Assembly (NCBI RefSeq): GCF_001007995.1
Contig: NZ_CP011389.1
Span: 558,001 to 622,000, forward strand
Length of the DNA: 64,000 bases
Direction: 5' to 3'
Source of the DNA: Deinococcus soli (ex Cha et al. 2016)
Lineage (GTDB): Bacteria > Deinococcota > Deinococci > Deinococcales > Deinococcaceae
Shown here: positions 14,212 through 22,950 of the stretch, one piece after another
How positions within the stretch are numbered: the stretch's first letter is position 1
Layout of the letters: each line of letters opens with the position of its first letter
Made by a program: the position numbers and the translations under genes
The notes under the pieces: generated by a model
What the model saw: only the letters and a program-made list of their open reading frames with translations
What the model was told of the DNA's origin: nothing
Databases searched by the model: none

Positions 14212-15126
14212 TCAGAAGATGCGGGGGTTGGGGGGCGTGTCCAGGGTCATGTCGGGGGTTGTTTCGTCCGCCCAGACCTTCATGTGGGTCAGGCGGGCGC
14301 TGCCGAACGAGGTCGTGAAGGCCACGTCGGACGCGTCGCGGCCCTGCGCGATGATCAGCCGCCCGGCGCGGGGGCGGTTGTGCCGCGCGTCGAAGGTGCG
14401 CCACTGCCCGTCGATGAACGCCTCGAACCACGCGTGAAAGTCCATGGGGACCGGGTCGGGCGTGATGTCGATGTCGGGCAGGTACCCGCACACGTACCGG
14501 GCGGGGATGTTCAGGGCGCGGCAGAACGCGACGCCCATGTGCGCGAAGTCGCGGCACACGGCGCGGCCGCTGCCGAGCGCCTGGAAGGCGGTGGTGGCGC
14601 TGGTGGAGCCGTAGCCGTACGTGCAGGTGTCGTTCAGGTAGTCGCTGATGGCCTGCACCTGCGCCCAGCCGCCCTGGATGTGCCCGAAGCGTTCCCAGGC
14701 GTCGGCGCTCACGAGGTCGCTGTCCACGTAGCGGCTGGGGAGCAGGTACGTGATGGTCTCGTCGGGCAGGCCCTCGACGGGCGTCTTGGGCAGGTCGGGG
14801 TGGGCGGGGTCAGGGTTGCGGGTGGTCTCGGCGATCAGATCGTGCCCGATGGTGAACGTGCCGGGCTGCGCGACCGTGCGCCAGACGGTGTTGCCGTGCG
14901 TGTCGGTGTACGTGTGGATGCCCTGCGCGGCGCCCAGCGGGCGCTGGGCGAGGAGGCGCTGGCGGGTGCCGGTGGGTTCCAGCCGGTCACGGGGCTGCAC
15001 GACGAACAGCATGGGGGTGGGGTAGGGCACGTCGAAGGTCAGTTGGAAGCCCGCGCGGATGAAGACTGGTCGCTCGAAGCCGGGGGTGGGGTGGGTGTGG
15101 TCGGGGGCAGCGTCGGGCTGGGCCAT
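14212..15126 (-). CDS. transglutaminase-like cysteine protease-fold protein
   Basis: A 304-residue cytosolic protein of the bacterial transglutaminase-like family. The catalytic triad is complete: Cys191 in [12 protein letters not shown], His231 in MDFHAWFEA and Asp246 in TFDARHN. The N-terminal 150 residues are the beta-rich domain usual in this family. No signal peptide is seen. The start at 15126 follows a GAGGG by three bases; an upstream in-frame ATG is less likely. Family members act as peptidases or amide-bond-modifying enzymes; no neighbour suggests the substrate. Confidence 0.85.
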   Translation of the reverse strand: MAQPDAAPDHTHPTPGFERPVFIRAGFQLTFDVPYPTPMLFVVQPRDRLEPTGTRQRLLAQRPLGAAQGIHTYTDTHGNTVWRTVAQPGTFTIGHDLIAETTRNPDPAHPDLPKTPVEGLPDETITYLLPSRYVDSDLVSADAWERFGHIQGGWAQVQAISDYLNDTCTYGYGSTSATTAFQALGSGRAVCRDFAHMGVAFCRALNIPARYVCGYLPDIDITPDPVPMDFHAWFEAFIDGQWRTFDARHNRPRAGRLIIAQGRDASDVAFTTSFGSARLTHMKVWADETTPDMTLDTPPNPRIF

Positions 15127-15231
15127 ATCCCTCAGTGTGAGGCGCGGTGGGGGCGGCGTGGGTGTGAGGGCACGCACCCCGGGCGTTCATGTTCCGCCCG
15201 CGGGGTACAGGCGGGCGGTACGCTGCGCCCC

Positions 15232-17274
15232 ATGAACCGTCTGGGACAGGAGAGCAGCCCGTACCTTCGTCAGCATGCGGACAACCCGGTGGCGTGGTGG
15301 CCGTGGGGCGAGGAGGCATTCCGGGAGGCGCGCGAGCGGGACGTGCCGGTGCTGCTGTCGGTGGGGTACTCGACGTGCCACTGGTGTCATGTGATGGCGC
15401 ACGAGAGTTTCGAGGACGAGGCGACGGCCGGGTACATGAACGCGCACTTCGTGAACGTGAAGGTGGACCGCGAGGAGCGGCCGGACGTGGACGCGGTGTA
15501 CATGGCGGCCACGCAGGCCCTGACCGGGCAGGGTGGCTGGCCGATGACGGTGTTCCTGACGCCGGACGGCGCGCCGTTCTACGCCGGGACGTACTTCCCC
15601 CCGCGCGACGGACACGGCCTGCCGAGTTTCACGCGGGTGATGGCCAGCGTGGAGCGCGCGTGGCGTGAGGAGCGCCCGAAGCTGCTGGGGAACGCCGAGG
15701 CCCTGACCGAGCATGTCCGCGAGGCCAGCCGTCCGCGCGTGGCGGAGGGTGAAGTGGACGCCGGGCTGCTGGAGCGGGCGGTGGGGAACCTGCGGCGGGT
15801 GTTCGACGAGGCGCTGGGCGGCTTTGGCGGCGCACCGAAGTTCCCGGCCCCGACGACGCTGGATTTCCTGCTGACGCAGCCCACGGGCCGCCTGATGGCG
15901 CTGCACACGCTGCGGCGCATGCTGGCGGGCGGGCTGCACGATCAGCTGGGCGGCGGGTTCCACCGCTACAGCGTGGACGAGGCGTGGCGGGTGCCGCACT
16001 TCGAGAAGATGCTGTACGACAACGCCCAGCTGACCCGCACGCTGCTGCGCGCCTACCAGCTCAGCGGGGATCCGGCGTTCGCGCAGGCGGCGCGCGGGAC
16101 GCTGGAGTACCTGCGCCGCGAGATGCTCGCCCCGGACGGCGGGTTTTACTCCGCGCAGGACGCGGACACGGGGGGTGTGGAGGGCCTGACCTTCACCTGG
16201 ACGCCCGCCGAGGTCAGGGCCGTGCTGGGCGACGCGGACGGCGAGCTGCTGTGCCGTCACCTGGGCATCGCGGAGCCCGGCAACTTCCTTGACCCGCACC
16301 GGCCCGAGGTGGGGCGCCGCAGCGTGCCGTTCGTGGCGCTGCCCGTCCCGGATCTGGCGCTGGACCTCCGGCAGACGGAAGGTGAGGTCGCGGCGCACCT
16401 GGACGCCCTGAAGGCCCGCCTCCTCGCGGCCCGCGCGCAGAGGCCGCAGCCGGGCACGGACGACAAGGTGCTCACCTCGTGGAACGGGCTGGCGCTGGCG
16501 GCGTTCGCGGACGCGGCCCGCATCCTCCGTGAGCCCGAGTATCTGGAGGTCGCGCGCCGGAACGCGGCGTTCATCGAGGATCACCTCGCCCTGCCGGACG
16601 GCACGCTGCGCCACACCTGGGGGGGCGGGCAGGCGCGGGTGGAGGGCCTGATGGAAGACCACGCGCTGTACGCCCTGGGGCTGGTGGCGCTGTTCCAGGC
16701 GGGCGGCGACCTGACGCACCTGCACCGCGCGCGCGAGTTGTGGGGGGTGGTGCGCCGCGACTTCTGGAACGAGGAGGCGGGCGTGTTCATGGCGTCCGGA
16801 GGCCGCGCCGAGCCGCTGCTGGCGCGGCAGGCTCCGGGTTTCGACAGCGCCGTGCTGTCCGAGAACGCGGCAGGGGCGCTGCTGGCACTGTGGATGCACC
16901 GCTACTTCGCGGACGAGGCGGCGGAGGGCATGGCGCGCCGCACCGTGAACGCCTTCCGGAGCGACATGCTGGCTGCCGCGGGCGGATTCGGTGGGCTGTG
17001 GCTGGCCGCCGCGTTCCTCCACGCCCCCCACACCGAGGTCGCCATCGTCGGCACCCCTGGGGAGCGTGCCCCGCTGGAGGCAGTGGCAGCAGACGTGTTC
17101 CTCCCCTTCGCCGTACTGGCCTTCACGGAGGCGGGTGGTGACCTGCCCGTCCTTCAGGACCGCCCCGGCGACGGGCGCGGGTACGTGTGCGTGCACCACA
17201 CCTGCGACCTGCCCACCACCGACCCCGGCGTGTTCCGCGCGCAGCTGGACCGGGTGGCCAGTGGGGGCCGGTAG
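15232..17274 (+). CDS. thioredoxin-domain protein, DUF255/YyaL (SPATA20) family
   Basis: A 680-residue protein with an N-terminal thioredoxin-like domain of the DUF255 type ([29 protein letters not shown], then [16 protein letters not shown] with the CxxC pair at Cys49 and Cys52) and a long C-terminal (alpha/alpha)6-barrel like that of N-acylglucosamine epimerases and glycosidases. The length matches the family. TACGCT lies seven bases before the ATG, so the gene is probably leaderless. The molecular function of this widespread family is not settled; a redox or sugar-related role has been suggested from its folds. Confidence 0.92.
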   Translation: MNRLGQESSPYLRQHADNPVAWWPWGEEAFREARERDVPVLLSVGYSTCHWCHVMAHESFEDEATAGYMNAHFVNVKVDREERPDVDAVYMAATQALTGQGGWPMTVFLTPDGAPFYAGTYFPPRDGHGLPSFTRVMASVERAWREERPKLLGNAEALTEHVREASRPRVAEGEVDAGLLERAVGNLRRVFDEALGGFGGAPKFPAPTTLDFLLTQPTGRLMALHTLRRMLAGGLHDQLGGGFHRYSVDEAWRVPHFEKMLYDNAQLTRTLLRAYQLSGDPAFAQAARGTLEYLRREMLAPDGGFYSAQDADTGGVEGLTFTWTPAEVRAVLGDADGELLCRHLGIAEPGNFLDPHRPEVGRRSVPFVALPVPDLALDLRQTEGEVAAHLDALKARLLAARAQRPQPGTDDKVLTSWNGLALAAFADAARILREPEYLEVARRNAAFIEDHLALPDGTLRHTWGGGQARVEGLMEDHALYALGLVALFQAGGDLTHLHRARELWGVVRRDFWNEEAGVFMASGGRAEPLLARQAPGFDSAVLSENAAGALLALWMHRYFADEAAEGMARRTVNAFRSDMLAAAGGFGGLWLAAAFLHAPHTEVAIVGTPGERAPLEAVAADVFLPFAVLAFTEAGGDLPVLQDRPGDGRGYVCVHHTCDLPTTDPGVFRAQLDRVASGGR

Positions 17275-17276
17275 GC

Positions 17277-17561
17277 TCAGGGCAGCCGCGTCCAGGTCAG
17301 CTCCACTGAGCCACTTGCCGACTCCCGGCAGCTGAACGAGTACCGTCCCACGACCTCCCCCCGGTCCAGTAACGTGACGCGGAACCGTTCGGACTCTCCC
17401 CCACCGGACAGCAGCTCGAAGCGTTCCGTGTCGTATTCCACCTGTACGGACCGCCTCAGATTCAGCGACGCGGCGTCCTGGCAGGGCGTCCCAGCGTTGC
17501 TGCTCCCGACTGGGCCGCAGGCAGTCAGGGCAGGGATCAGCAGGACAGCCGCCCGGTTCAC
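17277..17561 (-). CDS. small lipoprotein, unknown function
   Basis: A 94-residue protein with a short hydrophobic signal and a lipobox ALTAC (Cys15), followed by a small beta-rich domain (VQVEYDTERFELLSGGGESERFRVTLLDRGEVVGRY). The predicted start is GTG. It is convergent with the DUF255 gene, with only two bases between their stops. No family recognised. Confidence 0.6.
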   Translation of the reverse strand: MNRAAVLLIPALTACGPVGSSNAGTPCQDAASLNLRRSVQVEYDTERFELLSGGGESERFRVTLLDRGEVVGRYSFSCRESASGSVELTWTRLP

Positions 17562-17662
17562 CCATCCATCATGTCCCCCACCATTCCATTTCGTGCATTG
17601 CGTTCAGTGTTGTCCCCGGAGTAGTTGCATGATTTTAGCCGTGTGAGCGTTACGCTCGGGGC

Positions 17663-18253
17663 ATGAGCGCGCCCACTACTCCGGCCGCCAGCGCCGCGCC
17701 CGCCACACCCACCCCGCCCCCCACGCCCGCCGGGATGCTGCGGCTGTTCGTGGGTGTCGCGCTGGTCGGCATCGGCGGCGGCCTGCCTGCCCACACCCGC
17801 CGCGCCCTGAACGCCCGGGGCTGGATGACCGACGCGGAATTCGCCGAGGCCTACACGCTGGCGCAGCTCACGCCCGGCCCGAACGCCGTGAACCTCGCCG
17901 CCATGATCGGCGCGCGCCTGCTGGGCGGGGCCGGCGCGGCGCTGGCGGTCGTGGGCATCCTCACGCCCGGCCTGATCGCCATGCTGACCGTCACTGCCGT
18001 CACTCTCGGCCTGCCCGGCGGCCTGCCCAGTGGCGTACAGAGCGGCCTGCGGGGCGCGGCCTGCGCGGCGCTGGGCGTCATGCTGACCGCCGCCCTGCCT
18101 GTCCTGAAGGTCACAGCGGGCATCCGCTTCGGCCCCACGCTGGCCGTGATCACCTTCCTGCTGCTCGCCGTGCTGCGCGCTGACCTGCTCCTCGTCCTGG
18201 CGGGCACCGTGATCGTCGGCCTGATCCTCCACCGCCCCCGGAGCGGCGAATGA
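17663..18253 (+). CDS. chromate transporter, first half-size subunit (CHR)
   Basis: A 196-residue membrane protein with the chromate ion transporter half-domain. It shows the conserved opening [52 protein letters not shown], and about five or six hydrophobic segments. Short-chain CHR proteins work as a heteromeric pair encoded by adjacent genes, exporting chromate or related oxyanions; the partner lies at 18387. The first 20 residues are a Pro/Ala/Thr-rich extension. TACGCT stands six bases before the ATG, a leaderless layout. Confidence 0.9.
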   Translation: MSAPTTPAASAAPATPTPPPTPAGMLRLFVGVALVGIGGGLPAHTRRALNARGWMTDAEFAEAYTLAQLTPGPNAVNLAAMIGARLLGGAGAALAVVGILTPGLIAMLTVTAVTLGLPGGLPSGVQSGLRGAACAALGVMLTAALPVLKVTAGIRFGPTLAVITFLLLAVLRADLLLVLAGTVIVGLILHRPRSGE

Positions 18254-18345
18254 GACGGATTTCTGCCGCTCCATGGCCAGATCGGCACCCCACCGATCCG
18301 TCCAGTCCACTCCCGGCACCCGTCCTTCTCCCACGCGCATCCGCG
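18252..18345 (+). repeat. decayed family 1 repeat
   Basis: GAGACGGATTTCTG... followed by CAGATCGG/CCGATCCG and CCACTCCCGGCACCCGT matches the order of modules in the family 1 repeats but with many changes and no clear right end. It lies between the two chromate-transporter genes. Confidence 0.5.
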
Positions 18346-18386
18346 CGGACCCGGCGGTTCTCGCCAACCACCGGGCCGGAGGCGAG

Positions 18387-18905
18387 ATGACCGCCGATTC
18401 CCTCGACATCCTGCTCACGTTCGCGCGGCTGGGCCTCGTGAGTTTCGGCGGCGCGAACCTCCCCGAGATCGAACGCGTGCTGGTCGAACAGAAGGGCTGG
18501 ATCACGCCGCAGCTCCTCGCGAACGGCTTCGCGCTGGGGCAGGTCATGCCCGGACCGAACATGCTGGCCATGACCCACTACGGCTTCGCGGCGGGCGGCT
18601 GGCTGGGCGCGTTTGCCGCCACCCTGGGCTTCTACGGCCCCACCGCGCTGCTCAGTGCCGCTACGATGACCGCGTGGCAACGCCTGAGCCGCTGGCGCTG
18701 GCTGCCCTCCCTGCGCAGCGCGCTGCTCCCCTTCGGCGCGGGCGTCCTGCTGGCGGGCGTGCTGGTGCTGGCGCGAGGTAGCATCCACAGCTGGACCGAG
18801 GCGCTGATCGCCGCCGCCTCGTTCGCACTGCTGTGGCGCACACGCGTCAACGCCGCGCTGATCGTCGTGGGCGCCGCCGTGCTGGGCGCCGTCCTCGGCC
18901 TGTAG
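18387..18905 (+). CDS. chromate transporter, second half-size subunit (CHR)
   Basis: A 172-residue partner of the preceding CHR gene, with the second-half signature [47 protein letters not shown] and four or five membrane segments. GGAGG precedes the ATG at 18387 by four bases, which fixes the start; a longer upstream frame runs through the repeat element. The two genes are separated by 133 bases, more than usual for this pair, because the decayed repeat sits between them. Confidence 0.9.
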   Translation: MTADSLDILLTFARLGLVSFGGANLPEIERVLVEQKGWITPQLLANGFALGQVMPGPNMLAMTHYGFAAGGWLGAFAATLGFYGPTALLSAATMTAWQRLSRWRWLPSLRSALLPFGAGVLLAGVLVLARGSIHSWTEALIAAASFALLWRTRVNAALIVVGAAVLGAVLGL

Positions 18906-18926
18906 AGGCTCGGGTAGACTGGCCGG

Positions 18927-18965
18927 ATGCCGCGCCTCCCCCACGCCCCCCGGAGCCTCTCTTGA
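18927..18965 (+). CDS. 12-codon upstream ORF overlapping the next start
   Basis: ATG at 18927 follows TAGACT by six bases. The ORF codes for MPRLPHAPRSLS and ends in a TGA that overlaps the TTG start of the next gene (TTGA). Such an overlap would couple translation of the downstream TTG-started gene to this mini-ORF. Whether it is translated is inferred only from the promoter spacing and the overlap. Confidence 0.4.
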   Translation: MPRLPHAPRSLS

Positions 18966-19639
18966 AACCCTGGGTCCACCTGGGCTCCGCGCCCGTGCCC
19001 GGCAGCCGTGACGAACTGCAGCTGTGGCAGCGCGACACCGAGTTCAGCATCCGCGTGCGCGCCGCGCCGTACGACCTGATGAACTCCCGCCAGCACGGCA
19101 GCGAGGAGGCCCTGGCCGATCTCGCCCTGGCAGGGCTGGGGGCCGCCGCGCCGCGCGTGCTGATCGGCGGGCTGGGTATGGGCTTCACCCTCGCCGCCGC
19201 GCTGCGCACCCTGCCCGGCGCGGCGCAGGTGACGGTGGCGGAACTCGTGCCGGAGGTCGTCACCTGGAACCACGGCCCGCTGGGCGAGGTGGCCGGGCAT
19301 CCCCTGCGCGACCCGCGCGTGACCGTCGCAGTGGCCGACGTGGCGGAACTCATGCGCGCCCACCCCGCTGGCTTCGACGCGATCCTGCTGGACGTGGACA
19401 ACGGCCCCGAGGGCATGACCCGCGCCGCGAACGACGCCCTGTACGGCCCGCGCGGCCTCGCCACCGCCCGCGCCGCCCTGCGCCCCGGCGGGGTGCTGGC
19501 CGTCTGGAGCGTCGAGCACGTCCCCCGCTTCACCGACGCCCTGACCCGCGCCGGATTCACCACCCAGGTCCATCACCCCCGCGCCCGCCACGGCAAAGGC
19601 GGCAAACACACCGTCTGGACGGGCCGAAAAGGCGGGTAG
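18962..19639 (+). CDS. spermidine-synthase-like methyltransferase-fold protein
   Basis: A 225-residue protein with a Rossmann fold like polyamine synthases: VLIGGLGMGFTLAAAL (nucleotide-binding loop), VTVAELVPEVVTWN (acidic residue ending strand 2), DAILLDVDNGPEGMT and a typical C-terminal half. The polyamine-binding residues of true spermidine synthase are not all evident, so it may act on another acceptor. The best start is TTG 18962, with GGAG seven bases upstream, overlapping the stop of a short upstream ORF. An alternative start further upstream is not supported by promoter signals. Confidence 0.75.
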   Translation: MKPWVHLGSAPVPGSRDELQLWQRDTEFSIRVRAAPYDLMNSRQHGSEEALADLALAGLGAAAPRVLIGGLGMGFTLAAALRTLPGAAQVTVAELVPEVVTWNHGPLGEVAGHPLRDPRVTVAVADVAELMRAHPAGFDAILLDVDNGPEGMTRAANDALYGPRGLATARAALRPGGVLAVWSVEHVPRFTDALTRAGFTTQVHHPRARHGKGGKHTVWTGRKGG

Positions 19640-19672
19640 CGATTCGCGGGAACCGCGCCCCGCCTCCCCTCC

Positions 19673-20452
19673 TCACCCTCCGGTGAGGAACCGCGTCGTC
19701 TCGCGGAAGAGGAGGTCCACCTGCTCGAGGTTATCGAAGGTATGGCCGGCGCCGGGGATGGCGACGGCGTCGCAGCGCAGGGCCTGGGCGTAGCGGACGC
19801 CGTACTCGGGCGGGCATGTTTTGTCCTGGTCGCCGTGGAAGACGCGGGCCTCGCCGCCCCACGCGGCGGCGGCGTCCAGGGGGCGCAGGCGGGTGACTTC
19901 CTGGAGGAAGTCGCGGCCCAGCGGCCAGCCGCCATAATCGGTGATCGTGGCGGGCAGGAAGCCGCCGCGCAGGAAGGGCAGCCAGAGGTCCGGCAGGGCG
20001 GGGGCCCACAGGGCGAGGCGGTGGGGGCGGGCCTGCGCGGCGCTCTGGGCGGCGACGAGGCCGCCCATGCTGAAGCCGAGGAGCATGACGCGTTCCGGGT
20101 CAATTCCGGGCTGGCGGCGCACGTAGTCGAACGCGGCGAGGGTGTCCTCGACCTCGCGGGTGACGGTCATCTCGCTGAAGTCGCCGTGGCTCTCGCCGCT
20201 GCCGCGGAAGTCGAAGCGCAGGCTGGCGACGCCGCGCGCGGCGAGGTGCCGGGACAGCAGCGGGAAGAGGCGGTGGTCGCTGGTGCGGCTGCCGGTGAAG
20301 CCGTGCAGGAGGATCACACTGGGCCAGCCCTGCGCGGGGGCGTCCCCGGTGGGGCGGTGCAGCATGCCGTACACGCGCTGCCCGCCGACGCTGAACTGCG
20401 CGAATTCCTCGTTCAGGGCCTGTTCGTTGCTGCCTCGGGCGCGGTCGGTCAT
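19673..20452 (-). CDS. alpha/beta hydrolase (serine esterase type)
   Basis: A 259-residue alpha/beta hydrolase. It has the oxyanion-hole HGFTG, the nucleophile elbow GFSMGG (Ser128), an acidic residue in FHGDQDKTCPPEY and the catalytic His in GAGHTFDN. It resembles cytosolic dienelactone-hydrolase/acyl-esterase relatives. TAGCAT lies six bases before the ATG, so it is probably leaderless and monocistronic. The substrate is unknown. Confidence 0.87.
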   Translation of the reverse strand: MTDRARGSNEQALNEEFAQFSVGGQRVYGMLHRPTGDAPAQGWPSVILLHGFTGSRTSDHRLFPLLSRHLAARGVASLRFDFRGSGESHGDFSEMTVTREVEDTLAAFDYVRRQPGIDPERVMLLGFSMGGLVAAQSAAQARPHRLALWAPALPDLWLPFLRGGFLPATITDYGGWPLGRDFLQEVTRLRPLDAAAAWGGEARVFHGDQDKTCPPEYGVRYAQALRCDAVAIPGAGHTFDNLEQVDLLFRETTRFLTGG

Positions 20453-20514
20453 GCGCCGATGCTAGGGACAGACGGGGTGAGGATGCAATGCGCCCTTTGT
20501 TCACGGCGGGATTT

Positions 20515-20545
20515 AGGGCCGCCGTGGGAAGCCCTCAGCGGCCCT
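20515..20545 (-). terminator. hairpin downstream of the exported unknown protein gene
   Basis: AGGGCCGC pairs with GCGGCCCT (8 bp) in the gap between two minus-strand genes, about 60 bases after the stop at 20607. No T-run. Confidence 0.4.
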
Positions 20546-20606
20546 GAACCGGGCGGAGCAGAGGGTCAGGCCGGTCAGCTGGTGGTGTGGCCTCCGGTGT
20601 CTGGCC

Positions 20607-21221
20607 TCAGCGTTTGACCTTCACGAGTTCGGTGGTCACGCCGCTGTTCTCGCTGCGGATCATGCCGGTGCCGGGCGCGTACCAGACGCTGCTCTTGATG
20701 GTGGTGGTCTTGGGCGCGCTGCTGCCCGGGAGGGTCATGGTCATGGTGGAGGTGGTGTCGAGCCGCCACGCGGTGAACGTCCCGGCGGGCACCTTGACGG
20801 ATTCGCGTTTCACGATCTTGTTGACGCTGGTGCTCTTGGCGGTGATGCCGCCGCCCATGTTGACATTCTGGTCACTTTTCCAGCTGTAGCCGGGCCGCCA
20901 GACGTTCAGGGGCGGCAGGAAGGCGCTGCTGGTCGTCGTGAGGTTGTCCTTGCCGCCGGTGGACATCGTGCCGGTCAGGCCCTTGGCGGTGCAGGCCCAG
21001 GTCATGCTGGTGGTGGTCCCGGCGACGGTGGTGGTGGAGGTGACGCTGTTGCTCCTGGCCGCGTTCGTGGTGGTGTAGGTGCTCGGGCTGGGGCCGGACA
21101 TGCGGTAGGTGTAGACGCCGCTGGGGAACACGTCTTTCAGGGCGCAGGCGGCGTGCGCGGCGGGGCTGGCGAGAGCGGCGAGAGTGACGCTCAGGACGAG
21201 GCGGGGGGTGGGTGGGCGCAT
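20607..21221 (-). CDS. exported protein of unknown function
   Basis: A 204-residue protein with a cleavable signal peptide (MRPPTPRLVLSVTLAALASPAAHA, then ACALKDVFPSG). The mature part is rich in Thr and Ser and beta-prone, with a pattern (ESVKVPAGTFTAWRLDTTSTMTMTLPGS... WYAPGTGMIRSE) that recalls lipocalin-like or DUF3108-type periplasmic proteins. AGGAGG seven bases before the ATG supports the start. No operon partner. Confidence 0.7.
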   Translation of the reverse strand: MRPPTPRLVLSVTLAALASPAAHAACALKDVFPSGVYTYRMSGPSPSTYTTTNAARSNSVTSTTTVAGTTTSMTWACTAKGLTGTMSTGGKDNLTTTSSAFLPPLNVWRPGYSWKSDQNVNMGGGITAKSTSVNKIVKRESVKVPAGTFTAWRLDTTSTMTMTLPGSSAPKTTTIKSSVWYAPGTGMIRSENSGVTTELVKVKR

Positions 21222-21410
21222 GGGGTGTCCTCCTGTGGGCCGGGGGCGTCGTGCCGCTCCCGCGTTGCTGGCGCTGTGCTTGTCGCCAGCGTAGCCGCCT
21301 GAAGATGTGAAGACAGGCCCATGCTCCTGGGATGAGCCTGCAGGCCGTTCATGGTGTTTTAAGGGCACCGGGGCCGGAACGCCCGGTCTCTCCTCTGCCC
21401 GTCACGCCCC

Positions 21411-22742
21411 TCAGGGCGTGAGGCGGTGGCGGTCGCGGGGGAACGCGCGGGCGTAGCGGACGTTGCTGATGCCCAGCAGTTTGGCGGTGAGGCGTTCGGC
21501 GCCGATGGCGAAGCCGCCGTGGGGGGGCATGCCGTACTTGAAGACCTCGGTATAGCCTTCCAGCGTCTCGGGCTTGAGTTTGTACGTGGCGATGGAGTCC
21601 ATGAGCATGGCGTGGTCGTGGATGCGCTGACCGCCTGACGTGATCTCGATGCCGCGGAACAGCAGGTCGAAGCCGCGCGTGATCTCGCTGCTGGGCGTGC
21701 CGTCGGGGTTCGCGTCCGGGTGGGCATAGAAGGGGCGGGCAGCGCGGGGGTACTTCGTGACGAACACGAAGTCGCTGCCCTCGGTCTCCGCGTAGTGCTG
21801 GCACAGCAGGCGCTCGGCTTCCGGGTCGAGGTCCTTCCCGCCCACCGCGTGCCCGTACTTCTCGGTGACCAGCGCGCGGGCGTCCATGAGGGTGATGCGG
21901 GGGATGTGGGCGGGCACGTCGGGGATGGTCGCGCCGAGCAGGTCGAACTCGGCCTGCGCGGTGGTCTTCAGGCGGGTCATGATGGCGGCCAGGAGGCGGT
22001 TTTCGAGGCTCATGACGTCGTCCTCGTCCTCGATGAAGCCCATCTCGACGTCCAAGCTCAGGTACTCGTTGAGGTGGCGGCTGGTGGCGTGTTCCTCGGC
22101 GCGGTAGACGGGCGCGACCTCGAACACGCGCTCGAAGACGCCCACCATGATCTGCTTGTACAGCTGCGGGCTCTGCGCGAGGTAGGCGGGGTGCCCGAAG
22201 TAGTCGATGGGGAACAGGTTCGCGCCGCCCTCGGCGCCCGCGGAGACGATCTTGGGGGTGCTGATCTCGGTGAAGCCCTCAGTCATCAGGTGGTCGCGGA
22301 AGGCGGCGACGAGTTCCGCCTGGACTTTCAGCGCGGCGCGTTCCTTCAGGCCGCGCACGGTGACGACGCGGTAGTCGAGCATGGTTTCCGGGTTGACGTT
22401 CCATTCCATCTTGGGAATCTCGACCGGGGCGGGCTCCACGGCCGCCGAGATAACGCGGAAGTCCTCGACCTGCACCTCGAACCCGCCGGGGGCCTTGGGG
22501 TGCGCCTTGACCTTCCCGGTGACCTCCACGCTGCTCTCTGCCAGCGGCAGGGTCAGGCCGCTGCCGACGCACTGCGTGACGCCGCTCACGTCGCGCAGCA
22601 CCAGGAATTGCACGCCGCCCAGGTCGCGCCGGGCGTGCACGAAGCCCTGGAGGCGCACGGTCTGACCGTCATGGTGGCTGAGGTCGCGGGTGAGGGTGCG
22701 GGGCAGGCGTTGCTGGGCCGGTTCGGTTGCTGGGGTGGTCAT
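21411..22742 (-). CDS. aspS: archaeal-type aspartyl-tRNA synthetase, probably non-discriminating (AspRS2)
   Basis: A 443-residue class IIb synthetase of the short archaeal type, without the bacterial GAD insertion. It has an OB-fold anticodon domain (residues 1-110), motif 2 VYRAEEHATSRHLNEYLSLD and motif 3 GGFAIGAERLTAKLL. In the anticodon domain, His36 (GFVHARRD) and Pro85 (KAPGGFE) match the His/Pro pair known from non-discriminating enzymes, in place of the Trp/Lys pair of discriminating ones. It should therefore charge tRNA(Asp) and tRNA(Asn) with aspartate; Asp-tRNA(Asn) is then amidated by GatCAB, the known route to asparagine in Deinococcus. AAGGAG precedes the ATG. The gene has an Asn/Asp leader-peptide attenuator. 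Confidence 0.95.
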   Translation of the reverse strand: MTTPATEPAQQRLPRTLTRDLSHHDGQTVRLQGFVHARRDLGGVQFLVLRDVSGVTQCVGSGLTLPLAESSVEVTGKVKAHPKAPGGFEVQVEDFRVISAAVEPAPVEIPKMEWNVNPETMLDYRVVTVRGLKERAALKVQAELVAAFRDHLMTEGFTEISTPKIVSAGAEGGANLFPIDYFGHPAYLAQSPQLYKQIMVGVFERVFEVAPVYRAEEHATSRHLNEYLSLDVEMGFIEDEDDVMSLENRLLAAIMTRLKTTAQAEFDLLGATIPDVPAHIPRITLMDARALVTEKYGHAVGGKDLDPEAERLLCQHYAETEGSDFVFVTKYPRAARPFYAHPDANPDGTPSSEITRGFDLLFRGIEITSGGQRIHDHAMLMDSIATYKLKPETLEGYTEVFKYGMPPHGGFAIGAERLTAKLLGISNVRYARAFPRDRHRLTP

Positions 22743-22770
22743 GCGGGCTCCTTGTTCATCGGTGTTCACT

Positions 22771-22805
22771 GAAAAGCCCCCGACTCCGGTGAGGGTGTCG
22801 GGGGC
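22771..22805 (-). terminator. aspS2 attenuator: intrinsic terminator
   Basis: On the minus strand GCCCCCGAC and GTCGGGGGC form a perfect 9-bp stem with a 12-base loop, followed at once by TTTT. It lies about 30 bases before the aspS2 ATG and 23 bases after the leader-peptide stop codon, the usual position of an attenuator. Confidence 0.87.
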
Positions 22806-22849
22806 GCGGTATGCGGCGTGACGTCCCCTAGCAGGGATCATCATTCACG
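22801..22849 (-). promoter_or_regulatory. aspS2 competing leader structures
   Basis: Numbered from the leader ATG, CGTGA (21-25) can pair with TCACG (49-53), enclosing TCCC (33-36) with GGGA (43-46). This hides the GGGG at 42-45. If a ribosome stalls on the Asn codons (13-21) it covers the first arm. Then GGGGaCG (42-48) is free to pair with CGCCCC (64-69), the 5' arm region of the terminator. These pairings were found by eye; the antiterminator is short with one bulge. Confidence 0.55.
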
Positions 22850-22869
22850 TTGTTGTTCGCCGCGATCAT
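22828..22869 (-). CDS. aspS2 leader peptide, 13 codons, Asn/Asp rich
   Basis: A 42-base ORF coding for MIAANNNVNDDPC. Codons 5-7 are AAC AAC AAC, codon 9 is AAT, and codons 10-11 are GAT GAT, so six of 13 residues are the amino acids handled by the AspRS2/GatCAB pathway. It starts seven bases after a TACACT -10 box, so it is probably leaderless, and it ends in TAG just before the attenuator stems. This is the classic layout of a ribosome-controlled attenuator, with the codon content pointing to Asn-tRNA and Asp-tRNA supply as the signal. Confidence 0.85.
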   Translation of the reverse strand: MIAANNNVNDDPC

Positions 22870-22876
22870 GCGGGGC

Positions 22877-22906
22877 AGTGTACGCGCGCCCGGCAGGGAT
22901 GGTCAA
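22877..22906 (-). promoter_or_regulatory. promoter of the aspS2 leader
   Basis: TTGACC (-35) and TACACT (-10) with an 18-base spacer; the leader ATG follows seven bases after the -10. This is the best-matching promoter in the window. Confidence 0.75.
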
Positions 22907-22950
22907 CGCGGGCGGCTAGGCAGGCGCGCGGGACACCGTGACTCACATTT

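Noticed and set aside
12526..15231. Plus-strand extension upstream of the DUF255 gene, antisense to argS and the transglutaminase-like gene
   Set aside because: The extension has no domains and lies opposite two clear genes; the real start at 15232 has a TACGCT box seven bases upstream.
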